This document shows positions 5,612 through 11,609 of a stretch of DNA of 19,277 nt, piece after piece. Below the pieces are notes generated by a model. It was given only the letters and a program-made list of their open reading frames with translations. It made no database searches and was not told the origin of the DNA. Made by a program: the position numbers and the translations under genes. Each line of letters begins with the position of its first letter. Position 1 is the first letter of the stretch. The DNA is from Methanobacteriota archaeon (GTDB lineage Archaea > Halobacteriota > Syntropharchaeia > JACQPP01), in NCBI GenBank assembly GCA_016207465.1, contig JACQPP010000110.1:1-19277 (forward strand), read 5' to 3'.

Positions 5612-6361
5612 TTACACCTTCTGCTTTCCCGTCGCGGCCAGAATTGTATAGAGCGGGCTCTGTATCTGTATTCCCTGTCCGGTGATGTTGTAGGCCCTGG
5701 TCTCTTTGCTGTGGTGGGTCCACCGCATTTTCACAATCTGGACCACGTAGAGGAGTTGGGAGTAGTCCTCGCTGAGGAATCGGCTCTGGAGGATGAATCC
5801 GTCGGCCACGTATTCGGCGATGCCGTATTTGGTGGCGAGGCCCCCGCTGGTGGTCTCGGCGGTGATGAGGGCGGTGGCCCCGATTTCCTTGATGACCTCG
5901 CGGAGGTGGAGGAGGCGTCCCCGGCGCTCGAGGTCGCTGGTGCAGAGGTCGTCGATTTCGGTGATGGAGTCTATGACGAGGATTTCGGGCTTGGCGGCCC
6001 GGACCATCTTGGGGAGCTGGTGGAGGACGTCGCTGACGAGGCCGTGCTCCACCTCCACGAGCTTCAGTTTGGTGAGGATGAGGCTGCGGCTCTCCAGGAA
6101 GGGCTTGAGGTCCCAGCCGAACTTGAGGGCGTTCTTGACGATGGCCTTCTCGTCGTCGCTGGCGGAGACGAACATGCACCGGCGGCCCGCCACGAGGTTG
6201 GCGTGGAGGAACTGCATGGCGCTGATGGTCTTTCCGGCCCCCGCGGGGCCCCCGATGATGATGACGTGCTGGGGGACGATGCCCCCCGCCAGCATCTCGT
6301 CGAGGTCCTTGTTGCCGCTGGTGATGCGCTCCTCCCCCGGCTCGTCGGTGTCGTTCTTCAT
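5612..6361 (-). CDS. KaiC-like RecA-superfamily ATPase
   Basis: The 249-residue, single-domain protein resembles archaeal KaiC homologues. Order: the lead-in TSGNKDLDEMLAGGI; Walker A GGPAGAGKT at residues 37-45; a second strand and helix, then FGWDL at 81-85; Walker B ILVIDSI with Asp131; and ATALITAETTSGG near 185. In KaiC the second strand ends in a Glu-Glu pair (FEES) that activates water; here the same position is Ser68-Asp69 (VSASDDEKAI), so ATP hydrolysis may be slow or the protein may act as an ATP-bound switch. The gene overlaps the upstream transposase-like gene by 4 bases (ATGA), which fixes the start. Archaeal members often pair with regulators or membrane proteins; circadian function is not implied. 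Confidence 0.87.
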   Translation of the reverse strand: MKNDTDEPGEERITSGNKDLDEMLAGGIVPQHVIIIGGPAGAGKTISAMQFLHANLVAGRRCMFVSASDDEKAIVKNALKFGWDLKPFLESRSLILTKLKLVEVEHGLVSDVLHQLPKMVRAAKPEILVIDSITEIDDLCTSDLERRGRLLHLREVIKEIGATALITAETTSGGLATKYGIAEYVADGFILQSRFLSEDYSQLLYVVQIVKMRWTHHSKETRAYNITGQGIQIQSPLYTILAATGKQKV

Positions 6362-6921
6362 TGGAGTTCTCCGGCGTGGAAGCGGCGGATTTCCTCCTGG
6401 ATTCCCTCCACGTTGGTGAAGATGGCCTCGGGGCGGAAGCCGGTGAGGCGGAGGGCGTCCACGAGGACCTCCCCGGCGGCGCTGGTGCGGCGCTGGGCCA
6501 CCCGGACCGCCACGGGGATTCCGTTGGCGTCGTAGACAATCCAGAGGTTCTGGAAGCGGCCGTTGAGGCGGGAGGGGTTCATGTCCAGGTGCCACCGGCG
6601 GTTGTATTCGCGGAAGCGCATGTAGAGCTGGCTGAAGGTGGGGCCGAACTTCTTGACCCAGCCGTGGACGGCCACGTGGCTGACCGCGATGCCCTTCTCT
6701 CCCAGGTGGCTCTTGACCTGCCGGAGGGGCATCTTGTGGCGGAAGTGGAGGTTGAGGGCGTAGGAGACCACCTTCTCGGGGTAGCGCATGCCGCAGTAGG
6801 GGGTCCCGGTCTTCTGGGTGAACTGCTTCCGGCAGCCGGTGCAGATGTACTTCTGGTTGCGGGCGCTGTCGGTGCCATATTTGCGGATGTTGGATGAAAC
6901 ACAGCTGGGACAGTAGACCAT
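6358..6921 (-). CDS. Zinc-ribbon, transposase-derived protein (IS6/IS1-like, catalytically broken)
   Basis: The 187-residue protein begins with a zinc ribbon (Cys4, Cys7, Cys27, Cys30), continues with a helix-turn-helix (about 47-92, MPLRQVKSHLGEKGIAVSH), then the start of an RNase H-like fold: WHLDMNPSRLNGRFQNLWIV and RVAQRRTSAAGEVL. This order is that of IS6/IS240-type transposases. The first catalytic Asp aligns with Asp113, but the second, normally in TDKAPAY-like sequence, aligns with Asn170 (IFTNVEG), and the chain ends before the third acidic residue; an active member is about 40-50 residues longer. No terminal inverted repeats flank it. The 4-base overlap with the KaiC-like gene shows co-expression, so it looks like a domesticated DNA-binding protein, not a dying insertion sequence. 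Confidence 0.75.
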   Translation of the reverse strand: MVYCPSCVSSNIRKYGTDSARNQKYICTGCRKQFTQKTGTPYCGMRYPEKVVSYALNLHFRHKMPLRQVKSHLGEKGIAVSHVAVHGWVKKFGPTFSQLYMRFREYNRRWHLDMNPSRLNGRFQNLWIVYDANGIPVAVRVAQRRTSAAGEVLVDALRLTGFRPEAIFTNVEGIQEEIRRFHAGELQ

Positions 6922-6970
6922 TGGACCGGCTCCCCGTTGCCCCGTCTGCGGAAGAGTTGGCCCCCGGGGG

Positions 6971-6978
6971 AATAAAGG
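6971..6978 (-). promoter_or_regulatory. Probable TATA element for the transposase-like/KaiC unit
   Basis: Minus strand CCTTTATT, about 50 bases before the ATG at 6921; a leader of about 25 bases is expected. A second A/T word (AATAAATTAAC, minus strand, about 6991-7001) lies further upstream and might bind TFB or a regulator. The rest of the gap to 7119 has no gene; it holds a GGAAGCG/CGCTTCC inverted repeat at 7012-7018 and 7039-7045. Confidence 0.45.
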
Positions 6979-7119
6979 TTTCCCAGGTTAGTTAATTTAT
7001 TCTATGACTCTGGAAGCGATACGCGGGACCTGAAGTGCCGCTTCCGGGGGTATCCGGATGTCATTTCAGTTGCTCCGGTCACCGTTTAAAAATTCTTCCG
7101 TTTAACGCAGAGCCTTCTT

Positions 7120-7620
7120 CTACGGCGTCTTCTTGGAGCGGGATCGGCCCGCCTTCTCGATTTTCAACTGGATGGGGAAGCCAGGGATGCGGACCTCCAC
7201 GGGGCTCTTGAGGAGGTCGTCAATCATGAAGATATGGGAGAGTTTCTCCTGGATGTCCTCGCTCATCTTCTCGATGAGGTCCCGGGGAGCGATGGCCTCG
7301 TAGGTGTAGGGGGGCTTCCCCGCCCCCTTCTTGGCCACCTTCTCCCGCTTCACCACCCCGGTCTTGTGCATATCGGCCAGGGCCTCCCGGACCGAGGTGA
7401 TGTAGAGCCCGGTTCCATTGACGATGTCCTCCGCTGTCGATTTCCCCGCCTTGCGGAGGTAGATATAGATTTTGGCCTTGATTTCCGTGAACCAGAAGTC
7501 CTCCAGGACGTTCACCAGCCGCAGGTCCGAGCTGTCGAGCTTCTCCGGCTCCTGGGAGGGCTTGGCCTGCCTCGGGCTCCGCGGGAGCCTGGGGTTCTCC
7601 GTGGACTCGGGAGGGGCCAT
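7120..7620 (-). CDS. TrmB-like winged-helix transcription regulator
   Basis: From ATG 7620 the protein has 166 residues; the open frame runs 39 codons further up, but a TATA-like element at 7646-7655 fits the ATG at 7620 and the extra residues would cross that promoter. Residues 1-35 are a proline-rich, disordered-looking lead. Residues 38-110 are a TrmB-type winged helix: FTEIKAKIYIYLRKAGKS, AEDIVNGTGLYITSVREAL (recognition helix) and HKTGVVKREKVAKKGAGKPP (wing). The rest (SEDIQEKLSHIFMIDDLL) is probably a dimer helix. The sugar-binding domain of full TrmB is absent. It diverges from the small gene at 7718 and may control it and itself; its position upstream of the KaiC unit makes that unit another possible target. 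Confidence 0.8.
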   Translation of the reverse strand: MAPPESTENPRLPRSPRQAKPSQEPEKLDSSDLRLVNVLEDFWFTEIKAKIYIYLRKAGKSTAEDIVNGTGLYITSVREALADMHKTGVVKREKVAKKGAGKPPYTYEAIAPRDLIEKMSEDIQEKLSHIFMIDDLLKSPVEVRIPGFPIQLKIEKAGRSRSKKTP

Positions 7621-7645
7621 GGGGGGGTGTCTGCCCCCGGGGAAC

Positions 7646-7655
7646 AAAAACTTTT
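7646..7655 (-). promoter_or_regulatory. TATA-like element for the TrmB-like gene
   Basis: Minus strand AAAAGTTTTT, 26-35 bases before the ATG at 7620, predicting a nearly leaderless mRNA. It lies 15 bases from the opposite-facing TATA at 7671. Confidence 0.5.
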
Positions 7656-7670
7656 CTACAGCAACGGAAC

Positions 7671-7678
7671 ATTTATAA
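7671..7678 (+). promoter_or_regulatory. TATA box for the small coiled-coil gene
   Basis: ATTTATAA, about 43 bases before ATG 7718. This gene has a true leader: a strong Shine-Dalgarno word GGAGGTGA at 7704-7711, 6 bases before the ATG, which is unusual in a neighbourhood of leaderless genes and suggests high translation. Confidence 0.65.
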
Positions 7679-7717
7679 CTCTCCCGGCGAAGATGGGGGG
7701 CGCGGAGGTGAGTCCCC

Positions 7718-7933
7718 ATGGAGGAATCCCAACCCAACTTTATGGAGCAGATTCAGGAGCGCATCAACGAGCGGCTGGAGGAGGCCCGGGCCCAGTTGCA
7801 GGAGCGCTTTGACGAGTTCTTCGGGCAAGAGCGCGCCTACGAGTGGAACCTCTCGGAGTCCGCGCCGACCATCGGCGAGCGCAAGGTGGGTCCCACCGGA
7901 ACCATCCGGCTGAACATCACCACCTTCAAGTGA
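7718..7933 (+). CDS. Small coiled-coil protein of unknown function
   Basis: The 71-residue acidic protein has an amphipathic, Glu/Gln-rich helix over residues 6-38 (MEQIQERINERLEEARAQLQ and onward), likely to self-associate, followed by a short tail that could form a beta hairpin (APTIGERKVGPTGTIRLNITT). It is supported as a gene by a good TATA box, a strong ribosome binding site and a hairpin terminator just after its stop: a complete monocistronic unit. No family is recognised. It diverges from a TrmB-like regulator. High expression is inferred from the signals; function cannot be assigned. Confidence 0.72.
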   Translation: MEESQPNFMEQIQERINERLEEARAQLQERFDEFFGQERAYEWNLSESAPTIGERKVGPTGTIRLNITTFK

Positions 7934-7941
7934 ACCTTTCT

Positions 7942-7976
7942 CCGGGGAGGCTGCGGCCTCCCCGGGCAACCTTTTT
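7942..7976 (+). terminator. GC-rich hairpin with T-tract
   Basis: CCGGGGAGGC 7942-7951, loop TGCG, and GCCTCCCCGG 7956-7965 form a perfect 10-bp hairpin, followed 6 bases later by TTTTT 7972-7976. It ends the small gene at 7933. The same CCTTTTT word lies 30 bases before ATG 8004 and may double as the weak TATA element of the next gene. Confidence 0.65.
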
Positions 7977-8003
7977 CCCCGCCTTTCCCCATGTTGTGTC
8001 CGT

Positions 8004-9284
8004 ATGCCCATTGAGCCGGGGCGCCCCGGGTCCTTCGGACTTCGTCCGAAAACCCCCGTTCCGGAGGACCGGGGGTCTATCCAGGATATCCTCCAGAATC
8101 TGGAGCGGCGCCTGGCGGAGACCCGGAAGCCGGGGTTCTCACGCCCTCCCACGCCGGAGGCCACCCCTCCGCCACCGTCCCCCCGGCCTCCCCCGGAACC
8201 CCCCGGGGGGCTGGAGGAGCGGGTGGCCACCCTCAAGGGGGAGGTCATCTACCTGAGGAAGGACCACGAGCGGCGCCTGGAGGCCCTCTCCCAGCGGGTG
8301 GCCGCCGCCCAGGAGGCCCTGCCGGGGGTCCAGGAGCGGCTTCAGGCCGTGGAGGCCGCGCTGGCCACCCGGGCCCCCCCCGCAGAGGGGGGGGAGGCCG
8401 CCGCGGCCCTGAAGAGCGAGCTGGAGATGCTCAAGGGGGCCCTGGCGGTGGAGCTGCCGGGGCTCCGGGGGGACCTGGAGGCCCTCCGCTCCCGCCCCCT
8501 CCCGCCATCGGAGTCCGGGGTCCCCCCGGGGGAGTTCGAGTCCCTCCGGCGGACGGTGCTGGAGTCCCGGTGGGCCACGCGGGATGACCTGGAGGCGGGT
8601 CTCCAGAACATGGGGCAGCGGGCCTCCGATGTGGAGCGCCGGACCGAGGAGAGGCTCCAGGGGTTCCTCCGCGCCATCGAGGAGAGGGCTGCCCCCTCCT
8701 CCGCACCTCCATCCGCGGAGACCGATGCCCTCCGGAGGGCCCTGGGGGAGATGGAGTCCCGCCTGGTGGAGCGCATCCTGGCCCTGGAGACCTCCACGCC
8801 CGCCCCCTCCTCGCCCACCTCCCCTCCTCCCGGCGGGAATGCGGGGGAGGAGACGGCGAAGCGCATCGAGGCCCTGGAGTCCCGGCTGGCCCAGGCCGAG
8901 AGGGGCCCCACGGTGCTCTCGGGACGCCTCCAGGCCCTGGAGGAACGATTCACATCTGGGGGAGAGGAGGGGAAACTGCGCATCCGGCTCAACCAGATGG
9001 AGAAGGGAATCTCCACCCTCGCGGACAAACTGCGGGAGATGGAGTCCAGGGCGGCGCCCCCCCGGGAGGCCGCACCATCTCCCCCGGTCCCTCCCCCGGA
9101 GAAGCGCCGCGGGCGCCCCGAGAACCGCCAGCGCCTCGAGGAGGAGAAGGAAAACCTGGAGGCCATCCTCGCCATGCTCCAGGAGCAGCACGAGGCCGGT
9201 GTCATCTCCCGGGAGGCCTACGAGGAGGCCCGCCGGGAGAGCCAGAGGAAACTCGACGACGTGCTCCAGCGTCTGGCGGAATGA
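8004..9284 (+). CDS. Long coiled-coil protein with SHOCT-like C-terminal tail
   Basis: The 426-residue protein is built of coiled coils broken by proline-rich linkers. Residues 1-70 are mostly disordered and proline-rich; 71-125, 130-160, 175-230, 240-265 and 285-350 are heptad-like helices rich in Leu, Glu and Arg (for example LEERVATLKGEVIYLRKDHE). Residues 351-375 are a linker with the basic word EKRRGRPENRQR. The last 47 residues form a helix-turn-helix hairpin (AMLQEQHEAGVISREAYEEA) like the SHOCT oligomerisation module. No signal peptide or membrane segment is seen. The gene ends 3 bases from the stop of the convergent MinD-like gene, whose product ends in a matching tail. A structural or adaptor role for that ATPase is inferred. 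DNA-binding by the basic linker is possible. Confidence 0.8.
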   Translation: MPIEPGRPGSFGLRPKTPVPEDRGSIQDILQNLERRLAETRKPGFSRPPTPEATPPPPSPRPPPEPPGGLEERVATLKGEVIYLRKDHERRLEALSQRVAAAQEALPGVQERLQAVEAALATRAPPAEGGEAAAALKSELEMLKGALAVELPGLRGDLEALRSRPLPPSESGVPPGEFESLRRTVLESRWATRDDLEAGLQNMGQRASDVERRTEERLQGFLRAIEERAAPSSAPPSAETDALRRALGEMESRLVERILALETSTPAPSSPTSPPPGGNAGEETAKRIEALESRLAQAERGPTVLSGRLQALEERFTSGGEEGKLRIRLNQMEKGISTLADKLREMESRAAPPREAAPSPPVPPPEKRRGRPENRQRLEEEKENLEAILAMLQEQHEAGVISREAYEEARRESQRKLDDVLQRLAE

Positions 9285-9287
9285 AAA

Positions 9288-10505
9288 TTACCGGTTCCGG
9301 GACGCCTTGAGCAGTATCTGGATTCGGGAGAGTTCGGCCTCGTTCTTGGTCTTGATTTCGTCGTAGGTTTTCTCGGAGAGGGCCCCCTTCTTCCGGTATT
9401 CCTCGATGCTGGCGAGGAGGGCCTGGATTTTCTTCCGGTTGGACTCGAGTTTCTCCGTCTCCTCGGGGGTCGGTGCATCCCCGCGGGGGGCACCGGGTCC
9501 CGTCGAAGTCGAAACTTCCACCCGGGGTTCCGCCCCGACCTGGACGCCGCCCTCCGCCTCACCTGAACGTCGCCCCCCTTCGGGGGGCGACGTTGGCCAA
9601 CGTTCGAGGTGGCGTTGGCCGATGGCCGGCGGGGGCGGGGCCTCCGGGGGGCGGCGGGGCTGGGGGAGGCCTGTGATTCTCACCTTGGGGGTGCGCTTGA
9701 GGACCACGATGCGCTCGGGCTCCTCGTCCTCGGGGAGCACCCGCTGGGGTTTGGGGCGCCCGAAGCCCACGCGCCAGAGGAGGAGCTCCATGGCCCGGGG
9801 CCGGTAGGAGGAGCCGAAGAGGTTGGCCCCCACCCGGCGGAACTCCAGGGAGGCCTTGTCGTAGGGGTAGGAGAGCACGGCGGGGTTCCCGCGGGCCACC
9901 GCCTGGAGCATATGGATGGACTCGGGGACCGTGGAGATGGCGGGGGCGTCGCAGATGCGCTCCACCTCGTCGAGGGTCAGCTCAAAGGGCTTGCCCCGCA
10001 CCCGGTTCATCTCGATGCCCAGGAGGGGGGTCCCCTGCTTCCGGACCCAGGCCACCGCCCGCTTCGCGTCGGCCACCGCCGGCACCTCGGGGAGGGTCAC
10101 CACCAGCACCTCGTCTGCCACCTCCACCATGGACACCTCGTCCCCCCCCACCCCCGGTGGGCAGTCGAGGAGGACGAACTCGAAGTCCTCCATCTCCTCC
10201 AGCAGCCCCTCCATGGCCCGGGGGGTCACCTTGAGGCCCCCGGCCACCGGGGAGGCGGGGAGGAGTTTCACCCCGCTGGGGTGGGCGTGGAGGGCGTGGC
10301 CCAGGGGCGACTTCTTCTTCAGGACGTCCCCCAGAGTGGCCGCGTAGTAGTAGAGGCCGAAGTGGAGCCCCAGGTTGGGGGTGGAGAGGTTGCAGTCCAC
10401 CAGGCACACGTTGCGCCCCAGGAGGGCCAGGGCCGCCCCCAGGTTCGCCGTGGCGGTGGTCTTGCCCACGCCGCCCTTGCCCGAGACCACAGCAATGGTT
10501 CGCAC
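9288..10505 (-). CDS. MinD/ParA-type ATPase with long linker and SHOCT-like tail
   Basis: From GTG 10505 the protein has 405 residues; a GGAGGT word lies just upstream and a TATA element at 10546-10554 excludes the longer frame. Residues 1-270 are a MinD-like deviant-Walker ATPase: SGKGGVGKTT at 8-17 with signature Lys10, VDCNLSTPNLGLHFG for the switch region, and FVLLDCPPGVGGDE around 125-140. Residues 271-350 are a proline/glycine-rich linker containing a palindromic repeat (9563-9601). Residues 351-405 form a charged helical hairpin (KGALSEKTYDEIKTK) like the end of the neighbouring coiled-coil protein. Such ATPases dimerise on ATP and place cargo on membranes or nucleoid. A typical archaeal MinD ends near residue 260, so the extension is the odd part. 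Confidence 0.88.
   Translation of the reverse strand: MRTIAVVSGKGGVGKTTATANLGAALALLGRNVCLVDCNLSTPNLGLHFGLYYYAATLGDVLKKKSPLGHALHAHPSGVKLLPASPVAGGLKVTPRAMEGLLEEMEDFEFVLLDCPPGVGGDEVSMVEVADEVLVVTLPEVPAVADAKRAVAWVRKQGTPLLGIEMNRVRGKPFELTLDEVERICDAPAISTVPESIHMLQAVARGNPAVLSYPYDKASLEFRRVGANLFGSSYRPRAMELLLWRVGFGRPKPQRVLPEDEEPERIVVLKRTPKVRITGLPQPRRPPEAPPPPAIGQRHLERWPTSPPEGGRRSGEAEGGVQVGAEPRVEVSTSTGPGAPRGDAPTPEETEKLESNRKKIQALLASIEEYRKKGALSEKTYDEIKTKNEAELSRIQILLKASRNR
9563..9601. repeat. Dispersed palindromic element, copy A (inside the MinD-like gene)
   Basis: AACGTCGCCCCCC (9566-9578) and GGGGGGCGACGTT (9582-9594) form a perfect 13-bp stem around a TTC loop; the unit starts with CTG and ends with GGCCAAC. 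It matches 33 of 39 positions, with no gaps, to 11894-11932 in an unrelated gene. It encodes linker residues about 302-315 of the minus-strand ATPase and stays open in its frame. A further CGTTGGCC copy at 9613-9620 repeats the 9591-9598 half-site. Confidence 0.7.
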
Positions 10506-10545
10506 ACGACCTCCAGAGACGGGTATAGAGTCTCCCCGGGTCCCG

Positions 10546-10554
10546 TAATATATC
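10546..10554 (-). promoter_or_regulatory. TATA element for the MinD-like gene
   Basis: Minus strand GATATATTA, about 45 bases before GTG 10505, giving a leader of about 20 bases that contains GGAGGT at 10511-10516. It is 20 bases from the opposite-facing TATA at 10575. Confidence 0.6.
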
Positions 10555-10574
10555 TTGTCGTTAATGGCGAAGGC

Positions 10575-10581
10575 GTTATAC
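10575..10581 (+). promoter_or_regulatory. TATA-like element for the crotonase-family gene
   Basis: GTTATAC is centred about 26 bases before ATG 10604, predicting a leaderless mRNA and favouring that ATG over the GTG at 10595. Confidence 0.5.
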
Positions 10582-10603
10582 TCTCCCCTCCCGAGTGTCC
10601 CCC

Positions 10604-11311
10604 ATGGTCCTCTACGCATGCCTGCGGGTCGAGAAAAAGGGGAAGGTCTCCCTGGTCACCCTCCACCGCCCGGAGAAGCGCAACGCCCTCTCCATCCAGA
10701 TGCGGGAGGAACTCACCCGCCTCCTCGGGGAGGCCGCGGGCGACAAAGGGGTGGGGGCCCTGGTGTTCACCGGCGCGGGCCCCGCCTTCTGCGCCGGGTT
10801 CGACCTCTCCGAGTTCCAGAACCCCGACCCCGCCCACAAGAAGCGGCTCTACGAGTCCTCCGCGGCCTACCACCGCGCCCTCTGGAACTTCCCCCGGCCC
10901 ACCCTGGCCGCCGTCAACGGCCCCGCCCTCGGAGGGGGGATGGACCTCGCCCTCCTCTGCGACCTCCGCCTCGCCTCCCCGGAGGCCCGCTTCGGCCAGC
11001 CCAACATCAAGTTCGGCGCGCCCCCCCTGGCCACCCCCCTGCGCCACATCGTCGGGGAGGGGCACGCCCGTGACCTCTGCCTCTCCGGAAGGAAAATCGA
11101 CGCCCAGGAGGCCCACCGCATCGGCCTCGTCAGCGAGGTCACGCCCCCCGACCGGCTCGTGGAGCGCACCCTGGAGAGGGCCAATGAAATCCTCCAGGCC
11201 CCCCCGGCGGCCCTCGCGGAGACCAAGAAGATGTTCCTCCTGGGGTTCGAGGAGTGCTTCCAAAGGGAGCACGACGAGGTGTTCCGCAGGTTCTTCCTGG
11301 GGGTCGGGTAG
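10604..11311 (+). CDS. Enoyl-CoA hydratase/isomerase (crotonase) family protein with altered catalytic residues
   Basis: The 235-residue protein is a full crotonase-fold subunit: HRPEKRNALSIQM at the N-terminus, oxyanion-hole strands GAGPAFCAGFDLSEF and AVNGPALGGGMDLALLCD, and FGQPNIKFGAPP. In rat enoyl-CoA hydratase two glutamates (144 and 164) activate water; here the matching positions are Asp114 and Asn134. The usual GAGGTQRL loop is replaced by PPLATPLRHIVG. A simple hydratase mechanism is therefore doubtful; an isomerase or another crotonase reaction is more likely. The CoA site appears intact. The nearby acyl-CoA dehydrogenase suggests fatty or amino acid breakdown, though the two are 5 kb apart. 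The start is set by the TATA spacing. Confidence 0.88.
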   Translation: MVLYACLRVEKKGKVSLVTLHRPEKRNALSIQMREELTRLLGEAAGDKGVGALVFTGAGPAFCAGFDLSEFQNPDPAHKKRLYESSAAYHRALWNFPRPTLAAVNGPALGGGMDLALLCDLRLASPEARFGQPNIKFGAPPLATPLRHIVGEGHARDLCLSGRKIDAQEAHRIGLVSEVTPPDRLVERTLERANEILQAPPAALAETKKMFLLGFEECFQREHDEVFRRFFLGVG

Positions 11312-11315
11312 GGAA

Positions 11316-11345
11316 ACATTTTTGTAACACGAAAATGATGTTACA
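11316..11345 (+). promoter_or_regulatory. TATA-like element overlapped by an operator-like dyad
   Basis: ACATTTTT (11316-11323) is the presumed TATA, about 30 bases before ATG 11349. TGTAACA (11323-11329) and TGTTACA (11339-11345) form a perfect 7-bp inverted repeat with a 9-base spacer, covering the space between TATA and the start codon, where a bound dimer would block initiation. The first gene downstream encodes an HTH protein, so autorepression is the simplest reading. Confidence 0.6.
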
Positions 11346-11348
11346 TTG

Positions 11349-11609
11349 ATGCTCACCGACCTCCAGTGGAGAATCTGGTGGCTCCGCCGCGTGGGGGGAG
11401 CCGGATACTCCGACATCGCCCGCCACCTGGAGATGGCCCGCCAGGACGTCTACAACGTCGAGAAGGCTGTGGAGAGGAAACTGCGGCGGGCCGCCCGGGA
11501 GGGGGAGGAGGCCCGGGAATTGCTGGAGCCCCGCATCCAGCCCCGCCTCGATGAGCGCCTCTTCCGGCAGAGCGTGAACCCGCGCCTCTTCCTGCCGAGG
11601 AAATCATGA
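11349..11609 (+). CDS. Tfx-like helix-turn-helix protein (putative antitoxin/repressor)
   Basis: The 86-residue protein opens with LTDLQWRIWWLRRVGGAGYSD, then IARHLEMARQDVYNVEKAVERKLRRA: the sigma-70-like HTH pattern of archaeal Tfx regulators (LTxRQ...LR..G.t..eIA..L..tR..V..iEkrA...i..A). The remaining 35 residues are a charged tail (EPRIQPRLDERLFRQ) that could be a partner-binding element; the effector domain of longer Tfx proteins is absent. The stop overlaps the nucleotidyltransferase start by 4 bases (ATGA), so translation is coupled. A TTG three bases upstream of the ATG is an alternative start. The dyad at the promoter fits autoregulation. An antitoxin role is inferred from layout. 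Confidence 0.72.
   Translation: MLTDLQWRIWWLRRVGGAGYSDIARHLEMARQDVYNVEKAVERKLRRAAREGEEARELLEPRIQPRLDERLFRQSVNPRLFLPRKS

Noticed and set aside
6358..6921. An active insertion sequence
   Set aside because: The DDE triad is incomplete, no terminal inverted repeats or target duplication were seen, and the gene overlaps the next gene in a tight operon.
9563..9601. Copy A as a plain transcription terminator
   Set aside because: It lies well inside the MinD-like gene, has no following T-tract on either strand, and recurs inside another gene.
9609..11327. Long plus-strand open frame of 572 codons
   Set aside because: It crosses from the antisense of the MinD-like gene into a wrong frame of the crotonase gene and both of their promoters.
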